From: Glycomyces fuscus
Lineage (GTDB): Bacteria; Actinomycetota; Actinomycetes; Streptosporangiales; Streptosporangiaceae
Length of the DNA stretch: 64,000 bases
Reading direction: 5' to 3'
Assembly: GCA_002529455.1 (NCBI GenBank)
Contig: NYMS01000020.1
Location: forward strand, 62,001-126,000
The notes beneath the pieces are model-generated. The model was given only the letters and a program-made list of their open reading frames with translations, did not search any database and was not told the DNA's origin. Positions 25,286 through 34,829 of this stretch are shown here, piece by piece. The translations under genes were made by a program, and so were the position numbers. The stretch's first letter is position 1. Every line of letters begins with the position of its first letter.

Positions 25286-26581
25286 CTACGCCGCCTCGCG
25301 CTCCGCCTCGGCGGCGGTGGCGCGGTGTCCGCGCACGACCCAGGCGGCGCCCATCGCCAGGTAGAGCGCGGCCATCGCGACGACCACCGCGGCGCTGACC
25401 CCCGACGGCGGGACCAGTGCGGCGGACAGCGCCGCGCCCAGCACGAACGTGGCGTTGAACAGCACGTCGTACACCGAGAACACCCGTCCCCGGAACGCGT
25501 CGTCGACATGTCGCTGAACCAGCGTGTCGACAGTGACCTTGACCCCCTGCGAGACGAAGCCCAGCGCGAACGCGGCCACGGGGAAGAGCACGGGGGAGAA
25601 GGGCAGTCCGAACACCACCAGGACCGCGGACGCCGCCGCCAGTTGCAGGGCGATCCACGTCCCCGCGGCCATCCGGGCGGTCGCCCACGGCGTGGCCACC
25701 GCGCCGACGAGGAACCCCGCCCCCGACAGGCCCATCGCCACCGAGAAGCCGGCCAGCCCGGCCACGCCGCCGCCGGTGAAGGTGTTGTTGTACAGCAGCA
25801 GCGTCAGCAGCGTGGAGACCCCGAACAGCACCCGGTGGCCGCCGATCGTGGCCAGCGCGTCGCGGGCCTCCGGGCGCGCCCAGAGGTGGCGCACCCCCGA
25901 CACCATGCCCCGCACCACGTTGCGCACGGCCGCCGCGACCTCGTCCGGCTCCCGCTCCAGGTGCGGCCCCAGTTCGTCGTGGCCCAGGGTCAGGGAGACC
26001 AGCGCCGCACCGGCGAAACCGAGCGCGGCCACGAACAGGACGAGTCCGGTGCCCAGCGCGTCCTCGCCGCCGAGAAGGCCGATCGCGGCGCCCGTCCCCG
26101 CGCCGAGGAAGCTCGCCGCGGTACCGCTGGTCGGCGTGACCGCGTTGGCCATCATCAGCTTGTCCCGGGGCACCACGTAGGGCAGTCCGGCGGACAGCCC
26201 GGACAGGAAGAAGCGGTTGACGCTCAGCACCAGGAGCGCGGCGAGGAGGAAGGCCGGGCTCTCGCCCCGGGACACCAGGAGCGCGCTGACCACGGCGAGC
26301 GCGGCCTTGGCCAGGGAGGACAGCAGCAGGATCTGGCGCCGGGGCCACCGGTCGATCAGCACCCCGGCGAACGGCGCCACCACCGAGAACGGCAGGAGCA
26401 GTACGGCGAAGGCCGCGGCGACGGCGCCGGCGCTGGTGTGCTGCTCGGGGGTGAAGAAGACGAAGCCCGCCAGCCCGGCCTGGTACACCCCGTCGGAGAA
26501 CTGCGCCGCCAGCCGGGTGCCGAACAGGCGGCGGAACCGGGGCCCCCGCAGGACCACGCGCAGATCACCGAAGAAGGACAC
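25286..26581 (-). CDS. MFS transporter
   Basis: 431-residue major facilitator with about 12 TM segments. It begins MSFFGDLRVVLRGPRFRRLF. The loop motif A-like sequence PFAGVLIDRWPRRQILLLS lies between TM2 and TM3. The second half repeats the fold, with HVDDAFRGRVFSVYD in the loop before TM11. It resembles MFS_3/MefA-type exporters. Substrate unknown. The coding sequence at about 25500-25531 (RHVDD region) carries a copy of the dispersed CGACATGTCG and TGTCGACA motifs. Confidence 0.9.
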   Translation of the reverse strand: MSFFGDLRVVLRGPRFRRLFGTRLAAQFSDGVYQAGLAGFVFFTPEQHTSAGAVAAAFAVLLLPFSVVAPFAGVLIDRWPRRQILLLSSLAKAALAVVSALLVSRGESPAFLLAALLVLSVNRFFLSGLSAGLPYVVPRDKLMMANAVTPTSGTAASFLGAGTGAAIGLLGGEDALGTGLVLFVAALGFAGAALVSLTLGHDELGPHLEREPDEVAAAVRNVVRGMVSGVRHLWARPEARDALATIGGHRVLFGVSTLLTLLLYNNTFTGGGVAGLAGFSVAMGLSGAGFLVGAVATPWATARMAAGTWIALQLAAASAVLVVFGLPFSPVLFPVAAFALGFVSQGVKVTVDTLVQRHVDDAFRGRVFSVYDVLFNATFVLGAALSAALVPPSGVSAAVVVAMAALYLAMGAAWVVRGHRATAAEAEREAA

Positions 26582-26671
26582 GGCACCAAGGGTAGGACGT
26601 GCCCGGGGCCGCGGCGGCCCCGGGGAGGAATCCGGCCCCGGCCGGGGACCGGGGCCGCGTCCGACCGCGCG

Positions 26672-27760
26672 TCACTCGCCGGCGGTACCGTCCTGACCCG
26701 AGATGAACTGCTCGACCTTCTCGTGGGCCTCGGCGTCGCTGTACTGCTCGGGCGGGGACTTCATGAAGTAGGAGGACGGGCCCAGGAGCGGGCCGCCGAC
26801 GCCGCGGTCCTTGGCGATCTTGGCGGCGCGGACCGCGTCGATGATGATGCCCGCGGAGTTGGGGGAGTCCCAGACCTCCAGCTTGTACTCCAGGTTCAGC
26901 GGCACGTCGCCGAACGCGCGCCCCTCCAGGCGGATGTAGGCCCACTTGCGGTCGTCCAGCCACGGCACGTGGTCCGACGGGCCGATGTGCACCGAGCCCG
27001 CCTTCAGCTCGTGGGGGATCTGGGAGGTGACGGACTGCGTCTTGGAGATCTTCTTGGACTCCAGGCGATCGCGCTCCAACATGTTCTTGAAGTCCATGTT
27101 GCCGCCGAAGTTGAGCTGGTACGTGCGGTCCACGATCACACCGCGGTCCTCGAACAGCTTGGACAGCACGCGGTGGGTGATGGTCGCGCCGATCTGCGAC
27201 TTGATGTCGTCGCCGACGATCGGCACACCCGCTCTGGTGAACTTCTCGGCCCACTCGGGGTCGGAGGCGATGAACACCGGCAGTGCGTTGACGAAGGCGA
27301 CGTTCGCGTCGATCGCGCACTGGGCGTAGAACTTGCCGGCCTCCTCCGAGCCCACCGGGAGGTAGGACACGAGCACGTCGGCCTTGCTGGCCTTGAGGGC
27401 CGCGACCACGTCCACGGCGTCCTCGGGGGACTCCTGGATGATCTCGCGGTAGTACTTGCCGAGTCCGTCGTAGGTCGGTCCGCGCATGACGGTGACGCCG
27501 GTCGGCGGCACGTCGCAGATCTTGACGGTGTTGTTCTCACTGGCCGTGATGGCTTCGGCGAGGTCGTGGCCGACCTTCTTGGCGTCCACGTCGAAGGCGG
27601 CGACGAACTCGATGTCGCTCACGTGGTACGGGCCGAACTGCACATGCATCAGGCCGGGTACCCGGGACTCGGGGTTGGCGTCCTTGTAGTAGTGCACGCC
27701 CTGGACGAGCGACGCCGCACAGTTGCCGACGCCCACGACGGCTACACGTACCGAACCCAT
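26672..27760 (-). CDS. ino1: Inositol-3-phosphate synthase
   Basis: Converts glucose 6-phosphate to 1L-myo-inositol 1-phosphate with bound NAD, the first step toward phosphatidylinositol and mycothiol in actinobacteria. 362 residues, close to mycobacterial Ino1. The NAD motif [19 protein letters not shown] is at the N-terminus. [43 protein letters not shown] and [17 protein letters not shown] follow. ATG 27760 has AAGAAGGAG upstream. The PadR-type regulator that often accompanies it is not adjacent here. Confidence 0.95.
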   Translation of the reverse strand: MGSVRVAVVGVGNCAASLVQGVHYYKDANPESRVPGLMHVQFGPYHVSDIEFVAAFDVDAKKVGHDLAEAITASENNTVKICDVPPTGVTVMRGPTYDGLGKYYREIIQESPEDAVDVVAALKASKADVLVSYLPVGSEEAGKFYAQCAIDANVAFVNALPVFIASDPEWAEKFTRAGVPIVGDDIKSQIGATITHRVLSKLFEDRGVIVDRTYQLNFGGNMDFKNMLERDRLESKKISKTQSVTSQIPHELKAGSVHIGPSDHVPWLDDRKWAYIRLEGRAFGDVPLNLEYKLEVWDSPNSAGIIIDAVRAAKIAKDRGVGGPLLGPSSYFMKSPPEQYSDAEAHEKVEQFISGQDGTAGE

Positions 27761-28709
27761 TGGTCCTTGCTCCTTCTTGTTCGCGAACATGGATTCCACG
27801 GCGCACGGCGACGGGACCGCGCCGACGGCGGTTCCGGGTCCCGTCGCCCCGCGTTCGTTTCCCGTATGTGGTCAGCAGCGCACACGGCGTTTCTGTTCCC
27901 GCCCGCCGTCCTCCGCCGCCCTCGGGAGGCGGTGTCCGGCGCGCGGTGCTCCCCGCGCCTCCGGCCGTCACCGGCGGACGGGCCCGGGCACGGTTCGCCC
28001 CCCGCGACCGGGAGCCGCAGGAAGAACATGCATGTCTGGCTGTTTTGTTCAGTTCTGACTCTATCCTCGCCCGCCCGCGGGCCCGCCTGCCAGACCTGTG
28101 ACACGCGTCCGGGCCCGTGCGCCGACCGCTGTCCGTGAACCCCGGGAGTCCTGCGGGGAAAATCTCACACACCCGCCGCCACCTGCGTCGACACCGGGCA
28201 CCCTTCGGCCGGGTCGTCACCCGGCCGTCCTATCAGCGTTCGGTTCACCTGCTCCGAACTGGCACAACGGGCGTTTCCCGGCGAAACATGACCAAGTGTC
28301 CCAGGACGCGCGATAACCTCGCGCGTGGGTTGTGCTATACCGTTCGATCGCTCTAACGTGACCTGTGATTTGCGTGCGTAGCCGGTAGAGCCCCCGGACC
28401 CAGCCCCTGCCGCGGCGGCGTTTCCGTAGGCACCGAGCACCGAGGGCTGTCGCTCCCGCAGGCCAACGACCAGGAGGAAGAAGCGGCTTACGTCTTCGCG
28501 ACCTGTGTGAAAACCCCCGCCCGTCCTCAGGCGTCCTTTATCAAGCCTTGAACGACAGGCACAGCGTTGGACACGGCCACGCCGGTCCGGTCCACGCCAG
28601 TCATCGCGAGAAGCAGGTCGCGGACCACTGATCCCCCAGGGGGACCGTCCCCCCGTTTCCACCAAGGAATCGTCAGGCCGACCGGCCGTGAGAGGCAATC
28701 GAGGACCAC
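27761..28709. other. Long non-coding stretch between ino1 and ponA
   Basis: About 950 bp between divergent genes with no convincing ORF. Seen here: an AT-richer island at 28021-28065 with the palindrome ACATGCATGT (28026-28035); a dyad ACGCGCG-N7-CGCGCGT at 28306-28326 followed by TATACC (28336-28341), a candidate promoter; and a region at 28400-28460 able to form a stem (CAGCCC near 28400 with GGGCTG near 28443). The ponA transcript may thus have a leader of a few hundred nucleotides. No known riboswitch could be matched by eye. Confidence 0.5.
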
Positions 28710-31634
28710 GTGAGTACCGAACGACGACGGAACGCCGATGGCGGCCGTCGCCGGGCCGACGGCCCGGCCGACGGCTCGCGCGGCGGCGGCGGACGGCGCA
28801 GGGCCGGCGGCCCTCCCCGGGACGAGTCCTCCGGAGGGCGCCGACCAGCGGACGCCGAAGGCGGCTTCTGGGGAGACGACGCCGGGCCCGAGCGTCCGCG
28901 CCGCCGACGCCCCCCGGAGCAGGAGGCCCGTTCCGAGGGCCGCCGCCGTTCCGAGGGCGAGCGTCCGCGCCGTCCCGAGGGACAGCGCCGCGCCCCCGCG
29001 GACGGCGACCGCCCCCGCCGCCGTCCCGAGGGCGAGCGCCCCCGGCGCCCCCAGGACGGCGAGCGTTCCGGCCGCCGTTCCGAGGGCGAGCGCCCGCGCC
29101 GTCCCGAGGGACAGCGCCGCCGCCCGGACGAGGACCCCCGCGGCCGCCGCAGGGCGGCCGGCCCCGGACCGCGCGACCCCCGCGACCGCGGCCGCGACCG
29201 CGAGAACGCCGTCCGCTCCGAGGGACGGCGCGCCCCGGGCCGCGGCTCCCGCGCCGCGTCCGGCGGCGGAGGCCGGGGAGGCGGCGGGCGGCGCCGCTCC
29301 CGCGACGAGGAGCCCGACGACCGCCCCTGGTTCAAGCGCTTCCTGTCCAAGGCGTGGAAACCCGCCCTGGCCGTCTTCGGGCTGATGATCATCGGCGGCG
29401 TGGCCACCTTCGCGATCCTCTACGCCATGGCCCCCAACGAGGACGAGCTGCAGGCCAAGTCGGAGACCCAGCTGTCCGCCACCCAGATCATGTGGGCGCC
29501 GCAGGGCGACGCCGAACCCGAGGTCGCGATCACCACCGGCGAGGTCAGGCGGGTCGAGGTCCAGCGCGAGGACATCCCGCCGTCGGTCGTCAACGGGGTG
29601 CTCGCCGCCGAGCAGCGCACCTTCTACACCGACCCCGGCATCAGCATCTCCGGCATCGGCCGCGCCGTCCTCTCCGGCGGCGAGGCGGGCGGCGGTTCCA
29701 CCATCACCCAGCAGATGGCCCGGAACTACTACAGCGACCTGGACATCGAGAACCAGTACATCCGCAAGATCCGCGAGATCTTCATCTCCATCAAGCTCAA
29801 CCAGCAGATGGACAAGGACGAGATCCTCACGACCTACCTCAACAACATCTACTTCGGCCGCAACTCCATGGGCATCCAGATGGCCTCCCAGGCCTACTTC
29901 GGCAAGGACCTCAAGGACCTGACCAACGCCGAGGGCGCCTTCCTGGGCATCATCATCCAGATGCCCAGCAACTTCCAGGGCGAGATGGGCGACTGGACCA
30001 GGACCTACCTCACCGAGGAGCGCTGGCCCTACGTGCAGGAGCAGCTGGCGCTCATGCACGAGGAGGACCCCGACCTCGGCCTGCCCAGGGACGAGGCCAT
30101 GGCCCTGGAGATCCCCGAACTCGTCCCCTACGGCACCCAGGAGGGCGAGGAGGAGGAGGAGTACGACCCCAAGTTCGACTACGTCCGCAACGCGGTCGTC
30201 CAGGAGATCGAGGAGCGCTACTCGGGGATCACCGCCCAGGACATCGCCACCCAGGGCTACGTCGTGCAGACCTCGCTGGACCCCGCGCTCATGGACGCGG
30301 CGCGCAGCTCCTTCGACGTCCTGCCGGACACCCCCGAGGACACGATGATGGGCCTGACCGCGGTCGACCCCGCCACGGGGGAGATCGTCGCCTTCCACGG
30401 GGGCGACAACGCGGTCGAGGACGTCAACAACTCGCTGACCCACCGGACGCAGGCGGGTTCGTCCTACAAGCCCTACGTGCTCGCCACCGCGCTCAGCAAC
30501 GACATCAGCCTCCGGAGCACGTTCGACGGCGACTCCCCCCAGGAGTTCCCCGGCCTGCAGAGCGAGGTCATCAACGCGGGCAACAGGAGCTGGGGGCCGG
30601 TCGACCTGATCCAGTCCACCGCCCAGTCGATCAACACCCCCTTCGTGGAGCTGGCGTCGAGGCTGGGCGCGGCCCAGGTGGACGAGCTCGCGGTCCGCGC
30701 CGGTGTGGCCGAGGAGCAGACCGGGACCTCCGCCCAGGGGCCGCTGGTCGCGCTCGGCACCCACCAGGTGAGCGCGCTGGACCAGGCCTCGGGCTACTCC
30801 ACCTTCGCCGCCGGGGGCGTGCACCGTCCGGCGCACATGGTCACCGAGCTGCGCACCGCCGACGGCGGGGTCATCCCACCCGACGACGCGGACCTGCTGG
30901 AGAACGGCGAGCGGGTGGTCACCGAGGAGGTCGCGGCCGACGTCACCTACGCCATGACCCAGGTCGTCGCGCCCGGCGGCGGCGGTGAGAAGGCCGCGCT
31001 GCCCGACGGGCGCCCGGTGGCGGGCAAGACCGGTACCTCCAGCGACGCGGTCTCCGCCTGGTTCGTGGGCTACACGCCGCAGCTGGTGGCGGCGGTCGGC
31101 CTGAGCCGGGCCGACGCCAACGACACCCTGCAGTTCGACGGCCAGACCGCGGACCAGATCTTCGGTGGCACCACCTCGGCCAGGGTGTGGAACGAGTTCA
31201 TGACGACCGCGATGGAGGGCGTCGAGCACGGGTCGTTCCCGCCGCCCGCGTACGTCGGTACGGAGCAGAGCTTCGTGCCCACGCCGTCCCCGAGCGGTGA
31301 GCCGAGCGAGGAGGAGAGCGAGGAGCCCTCGCCCGAGGAGTCCCCGGTCGAGAGCCCGCCGGAGTGCGACCCGGCCATGCCCGACTCCCCGGAGTGCCAG
31401 GACCAGCAGACCGAGGAGCCCTGTGAACCCGGCTGGGGCCGGGACTGCCCGGAGAGCCCGGAGCTTCCCGGCGACCCGCAGGAGTGCAGCCGCCCGAACC
31501 CGCCGGCGCACTGTGAGGGCGCCGAACCGACCGGTGAGGCCACGGACTCCGAGCAGGACCAGGACACCTGGCCCTTCGGCCGGGCGGCCGGGGGCGGGGA
31601 CGGCAGAGTGATCCTCCTCGGCCGGGACGACTGA
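28710..31634 (+). CDS. ponA: Bifunctional class A penicillin-binding protein (PonA1-like)
   Basis: 974-residue peptidoglycan glycosyltransferase/transpeptidase. A cytoplasmic N-terminus of about 200 residues is built of Arg/Gly/Glu/Pro repeats ([10 protein letters not shown] and RRSEGERP variants). [22 protein letters not shown] follows. The GT51 domain has [14 protein letters not shown] and [15 protein letters not shown]. The transpeptidase has the SSYK active-site serine, SIN and KTGT motifs. The Pro/Glu-rich tail contains several cysteines. The glycosyltransferase motif reads EQRTF where EDRRF is usual; the catalytic Glu is kept. It starts at GTG 28710, and synteny with rpsF-dnaB matches mycobacterial ponA1. 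Confidence 0.94.
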   Translation: MSTERRRNADGGRRRADGPADGSRGGGGRRRAGGPPRDESSGGRRPADAEGGFWGDDAGPERPRRRRPPEQEARSEGRRRSEGERPRRPEGQRRAPADGDRPRRRPEGERPRRPQDGERSGRRSEGERPRRPEGQRRRPDEDPRGRRRAAGPGPRDPRDRGRDRENAVRSEGRRAPGRGSRAASGGGGRGGGGRRRSRDEEPDDRPWFKRFLSKAWKPALAVFGLMIIGGVATFAILYAMAPNEDELQAKSETQLSATQIMWAPQGDAEPEVAITTGEVRRVEVQREDIPPSVVNGVLAAEQRTFYTDPGISISGIGRAVLSGGEAGGGSTITQQMARNYYSDLDIENQYIRKIREIFISIKLNQQMDKDEILTTYLNNIYFGRNSMGIQMASQAYFGKDLKDLTNAEGAFLGIIIQMPSNFQGEMGDWTRTYLTEERWPYVQEQLALMHEEDPDLGLPRDEAMALEIPELVPYGTQEGEEEEEYDPKFDYVRNAVVQEIEERYSGITAQDIATQGYVVQTSLDPALMDAARSSFDVLPDTPEDTMMGLTAVDPATGEIVAFHGGDNAVEDVNNSLTHRTQAGSSYKPYVLATALSNDISLRSTFDGDSPQEFPGLQSEVINAGNRSWGPVDLIQSTAQSINTPFVELASRLGAAQVDELAVRAGVAEEQTGTSAQGPLVALGTHQVSALDQASGYSTFAAGGVHRPAHMVTELRTADGGVIPPDDADLLENGERVVTEEVAADVTYAMTQVVAPGGGGEKAALPDGRPVAGKTGTSSDAVSAWFVGYTPQLVAAVGLSRADANDTLQFDGQTADQIFGGTTSARVWNEFMTTAMEGVEHGSFPPPAYVGTEQSFVPTPSPSGEPSEEESEEPSPEESPVESPPECDPAMPDSPECQDQQTEEPCEPGWGRDCPESPELPGDPQECSRPNPPAHCEGAEPTGEATDSEQDQDTWPFGRAAGGGDGRVILLGRDD

Positions 31635-31654
31635 CCCGGTTCCGGAGGTGACGG

Positions 31655-31689
31655 CGGGGGCCGGTGCGCGCGGAGCGCACCGGCCCCCG
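31655..31689 (+). terminator. Terminator after ponA
   Basis: Perfect 15-bp stem (31655-31669 with 31675-31689) and a 5-nt loop, starting 20 nt after the ponA stop. Confidence 0.9.
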
Positions 31690-31872
31690 TTCGCGTACCG
31701 GGTCCTTCCACAGGCCGCACCGGGAGGTGTGCGGCTGCTGGTAATCTTGGTTCCCGTATGGCTCAGAGTCCGCGCGACGCCCGCCCCCGCGGCGCGGAAC
31801 CCGTCCCGGACTCCTGCCCTCCTGCTATGGAGATTCCATGGCCGCGACAGTCCAGAGGAGGAACGTACGCCT

Positions 31873-32163
31873 ATGCGTCGTTACGAACTCATGATCATCC
31901 TCGACCCCAACCTCGACGAGCGCACCGTCGCCCCGTCGCTGGAGAACTTCCTGGGTGTCGTCCGCAACGACGGCGGCTCGGTGGAGAAGGTCGACATCTG
32001 GGGCAAGCGCCGTCTCGCCTACGACATCGACAAGAACGCCGAGGGCATCTACGCGGTGGTCGACCTGACCGCCGAGCCCGCCACGGTCAAGGAGCTGGAC
32101 CGCCAGCTCGGTATCGCCGAGGCCGTGCTCCGCACCAAGGTGCTCCGCCCCGAGGTCCACTAG
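31873..32163 (+). CDS. rpsF: 30S ribosomal protein S6
   Basis: 96-residue small-subunit protein that pairs with S18. It has the S6 signature [17 protein letters not shown] and the conserved [20 protein letters not shown]. Length is normal. AGAGGAGG lies about 15 nt upstream of ATG 31873. It heads the rpsF-ssb-rpsR-rplI operon. The 180-nt upstream region contains GGTAATCT near 31740, a possible -10 box, and could hold the S6:S18 autoregulatory motif known in other bacteria. Confidence 0.97.
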   Translation: MRRYELMIILDPNLDERTVAPSLENFLGVVRNDGGSVEKVDIWGKRRLAYDIDKNAEGIYAVVDLTAEPATVKELDRQLGIAEAVLRTKVLRPEVH

Positions 32164-32294
32164 GCGGCGTCCCGCCGCCGCCCCCGCCCCGCATCCTCCG
32201 TCCCCAGGGCCGCCTGTTATGTCACTGGTGGCGCGGATGATCGGGGGAACAGGCGAAACCGCCTGATCCGACTACCTCGAACCGGAGCCCATCC

Positions 32295-32885
32295 ATGGCA
32301 GGCGAAACCCAGATCACGCTCGTCGGCAACCTGGTCGACGACCCTGAACTGCGCTTCACTCCCAGTGGAGCCGCGGTCGCCAACTTCCGTGTGGCCTCGA
32401 CGCCCCGCACCTTCGACCGCGCGTCGGGGGAGTGGAAGGACGGCGAGTCCATGTTCCTCACCTGCACCGTCTGGCGGCAGTACGCGGAGAACGTGGCCGA
32501 GAGCCTCCAGCGCGGCATGCGCGTCATCGTGCAGGGCCGACTGAAGCAGCGCTCGTACGAGACCCGCGAGGGTGAGAAGCGGACCGTCTTCGAGATCGAC
32601 GTCGACGAGGTCGGCCCGGCCCTGCGCAGCGCCACCGCCAAGGTGACCAAGTCGCAGCGCCAGGGTGGCGGCGGCGGCTTCGGCGGTGGCGGTGGCGGCG
32701 GTTTCGGTGGCGGCCAGCCCCAGGGCGGCGGCTACGGGAACCAGGGCGGCGGTTTCGGCGGGGCGCAGGGCGGCGCAGGCCGCAGCGGTCCCCCGGCCGA
32801 CGACCCGTGGGCGACCAACGGCGGCGGTGGCGGCGGCGGTTTCGGCGGCGGCGGCGGGGGCTTCTCCGACGAGCCCCCGTTCTGA
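32295..32885 (+). CDS. ssb: Single-stranded DNA-binding protein
   Basis: 196 residues. The OB-fold runs from [20 protein letters not shown] through [35 protein letters not shown] and [21 protein letters not shown] long disordered Gly-rich linker (about residues 120-185, FGGGGGG repeats) follows. The acidic tip DEPPF is the partner-binding tail that recruits replication and repair proteins. Its place between rpsF and rpsR is the standard operon. Confidence 0.97.
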   Translation: MAGETQITLVGNLVDDPELRFTPSGAAVANFRVASTPRTFDRASGEWKDGESMFLTCTVWRQYAENVAESLQRGMRVIVQGRLKQRSYETREGEKRTVFEIDVDEVGPALRSATAKVTKSQRQGGGGGFGGGGGGGFGGGQPQGGGYGNQGGGFGGAQGGAGRSGPPADDPWATNGGGGGGGFGGGGGGFSDEPPF

Positions 32886-32984
32886 CCGCGGCAGTACCCC
32901 GTCCGGCGCCTCCGGGCGCCAGACCCCTTTCCACATCAGACCATCCCCGGGAGGACCCCGGGGCTCTTGCGAAGGAGCACCACG

Positions 32985-33221
32985 ATGGCTAAGCCGGCAG
33001 CGCGCAAGCCCAAGAAGAAGGTTTGCCTCTTCTGCCAGGAGAAGCAGTCCTACATCGACTACAAGGACACCACGCTTCTCCGCAAGTTCATCTCCGAGCG
33101 CGGTAAGATCCGCGCCCGCCGCGTCACGGGTAACTGCACCCAGCACCAGCGCGACGTCGCGACCGCGATCAAGAACGCGCGCGAGGTGGCCCTGCTGCCC
33201 TACACCAGCACCGCCCGCTAA
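32985..33221 (+). CDS. rpsR: 30S ribosomal protein S18
   Basis: 78-residue S18. It retains the zinc-type cysteines: CLFC near the N-terminus and a later Cys in [12 protein letters not shown]. Core: [20 protein letters not shown] and ALLPYT. The RBS GAAGGAG is 8 nt before ATG 32985. Actinomycetes often encode a second, cysteine-free S18 elsewhere for zinc limitation. This copy is the zinc-binding form. Confidence 0.97.
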   Translation: MAKPAARKPKKKVCLFCQEKQSYIDYKDTTLLRKFISERGKIRARRVTGNCTQHQRDVATAIKNAREVALLPYTSTAR

Positions 33222-33248
33222 CGGCGATATCCGAGGGAGGTTTTTGTC

Positions 33249-33695
33249 GTGAAGCTGATTTTGACCCACGAGGTCAACGGTCTCGGAGCCCCCGGCGATG
33301 TCGTCGAGGTGAAGAACGGCTACGGTCGCAACTACCTGCTGCCCCGCGGGTTCGCCATCCGGTGGACGCGCGGCGGTCAGAAGCAGATCGACCTGATCCA
33401 GCGCGCGCGCTCCGCGCGTGAGATCCGCACGCTGGACGAGGCCCAGCAGGTCGCGGGCCGCGTCAACGCGCTCACCGTGCGCCTCAAGCAGCGCGCCGGC
33501 GAGGGCGGTCGCCTGTTCGGCTCGGTCACGCCCGCGGACATCGCCGACGCCGTCAAGGCGACCGGTGGTCCCGAGCTGGACAAGCGCCGGATCGAGATCA
33601 AGAACCCGATCAAGTCCGTCGGAAGCCACAAGGTCCAGGTCCGCCTGCACCCCGAGGTCTCCGCGACGATCAAGCTGGACGTCGTCGGCGCCTGA
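33249..33695 (+). CDS. rplI: 50S ribosomal protein L9
   Basis: 148 residues. The N-domain signature is [20 protein letters not shown], followed by [20 protein letters not shown]. The central helix leads to the C-domain with [14 protein letters not shown] and [20 protein letters not shown]. It begins with GTG 33249 preceded by GGGAGG. Last gene of the ribosomal operon, with a terminator 18 nt after its stop. Confidence 0.97.
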   Translation: MKLILTHEVNGLGAPGDVVEVKNGYGRNYLLPRGFAIRWTRGGQKQIDLIQRARSAREIRTLDEAQQVAGRVNALTVRLKQRAGEGGRLFGSVTPADIADAVKATGGPELDKRRIEIKNPIKSVGSHKVQVRLHPEVSATIKLDVVGA

Positions 33696-33712
33696 CCGGC
33701 GCCCTGCACGTC

Positions 33713-33743
33713 GGGCCCCGTCTCCCCGTGGGAGGCGGGGCCC
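33713..33743 (+). terminator. Terminator of the rpsF-rplI operon
   Basis: 14-bp stem (33713-33726 with 33730-33743, one G-U pair) and a 3-nt loop, followed by TGCTGTTG. Confidence 0.88.
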
Positions 33744-33928
33744 TGCTGTTGTCCCGCCCCGGTCCCCCCGTCGCGGGCCCGGCGCCGCCGGAAGAGGTTC
33801 GCGAACGTGCGGACATCTCCTGACACGCCTGGTCGGCAGACAACCCTTTGATTACTCTTTGTAATCTATCGTGTTCTCTGTGTTGGTGTCGTACGTTGCA
33901 CCACCCAGCACGGAGAGGACGTAGAGCC

Positions 33929-34762
33929 ATGACCGTGGAAAGAAGAGACGAGCCGGACCGACACACACGGGTGGACCGCAGGACCGTTCTGCGGGGGACG
34001 GCCCTCGTCGCCGGGGGGGTGATCCTCGGCGGGATCGCGGGGGTGCCCGCCGCGGGCGGGGCCTCCGCCGACACACGGCCCAAGGTGTACACGCGCGCCG
34101 ACTGGGGGGCGCGCGCCCCGAAGAACAAGGTCGAGGTCCTGGGTCGCGGGCCCACGCACATCGTCGTGCACCACACCGCCACGGCGAACACGTCCGACAC
34201 GTCGCCCTCGCACGCCGCGGCTCTGTCGCGCTCCATCCAGCGGTACCACATGGACACCAACGGGTGGAGCGACATGGGGCAGCAGTTCACCATCAGCCGC
34301 GGCGGGCACATCATGGAGGGACGCGACCAGAGCCTGCGGGCCGTCAGCGCGGGCCACCACGTACTCGGCGCGCACACCGCCAACCACAACGCGCACGCGA
34401 TCGGGATCGAGAACGAGGGCACCTACACCTCGGCGGTGCCGCCCGCGGCCCTGCTGTCGGCGCTGGCGGACGCCTGCGCCTGGCTGTGCCTGGCCTACCG
34501 GCTGGACCCCGACGAGGCGATCGTCGGCCACCGCGACTTCAACACGACGGGCTGTCCCGGCGACAAGCTCTACTCGGCGCTTCCCCAGCTGCGCTCCGAC
34601 GTCAGGACCAGGATGCGGGAACAGCTCGCCCACCCGCGCGGGGCGGCGGCCTCGGAACCGGCGCCGGAAGAACTGCCCACCTATCCCGACGTGCCGCGGG
34701 ACGAGCAGGTGGTGCCCTACCACCACGGGCCCGCCGTCGGTGACCGAGACACGTTCACGTGA
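33929..34762 (+). CDS. Tat-exported N-acetylmuramoyl-L-alanine amidase (PGRP/amidase_2)
   Basis: 277-residue exported peptidoglycan amidase. The twin-arginine signal is DRRTVLRGTALVAGGVILGG. The mature protein begins near ADTRPKVYTRADWGAR. The zinc site uses the conserved His in HIVVHHTAT, the second His in VGHRDFNTTGCPGDKLY, and the final Cys of that motif. HAIGIENEGTY is also typical. It probably trims peptidoglycan outside the membrane. An AT-rich promoter region precedes it (33840-33900), and a bidirectional terminator follows. Confidence 0.92.
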   Translation: MTVERRDEPDRHTRVDRRTVLRGTALVAGGVILGGIAGVPAAGGASADTRPKVYTRADWGARAPKNKVEVLGRGPTHIVVHHTATANTSDTSPSHAAALSRSIQRYHMDTNGWSDMGQQFTISRGGHIMEGRDQSLRAVSAGHHVLGAHTANHNAHAIGIENEGTYTSAVPPAALLSALADACAWLCLAYRLDPDEAIVGHRDFNTTGCPGDKLYSALPQLRSDVRTRMREQLAHPRGAAASEPAPEELPTYPDVPRDEQVVPYHHGPAVGDRDTFT

Positions 34763-34793
34763 CCCTGCCGGTCCGCCGGAGGACACGGACACC

Positions 34794-34824
34794 GGGCCCG
34801 CCGCGGCCGCACCGCGGCGGGCCC
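34794..34824. terminator. Bidirectional terminator between amidase and MATE genes
   Basis: Perfect 13-bp stem (34794-34806 with 34812-34824) and a 5-nt loop between convergent genes. Confidence 0.88.
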
Positions 34825-34829
34825 CCTGA

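Noticed and set aside
28321-28500. c-di-AMP (ydaO) riboswitch upstream of ponA
   Set aside because: GGACCCA and a GC-rich stem looked similar, but the conserved GGGGTGAATC core and closing helix could not be found.
28165-28698. 177-codon minus-strand ORF in the ino1-ponA spacer
   Set aside because: No RBS, no recognisable domain and irregular codon use; more likely non-coding.
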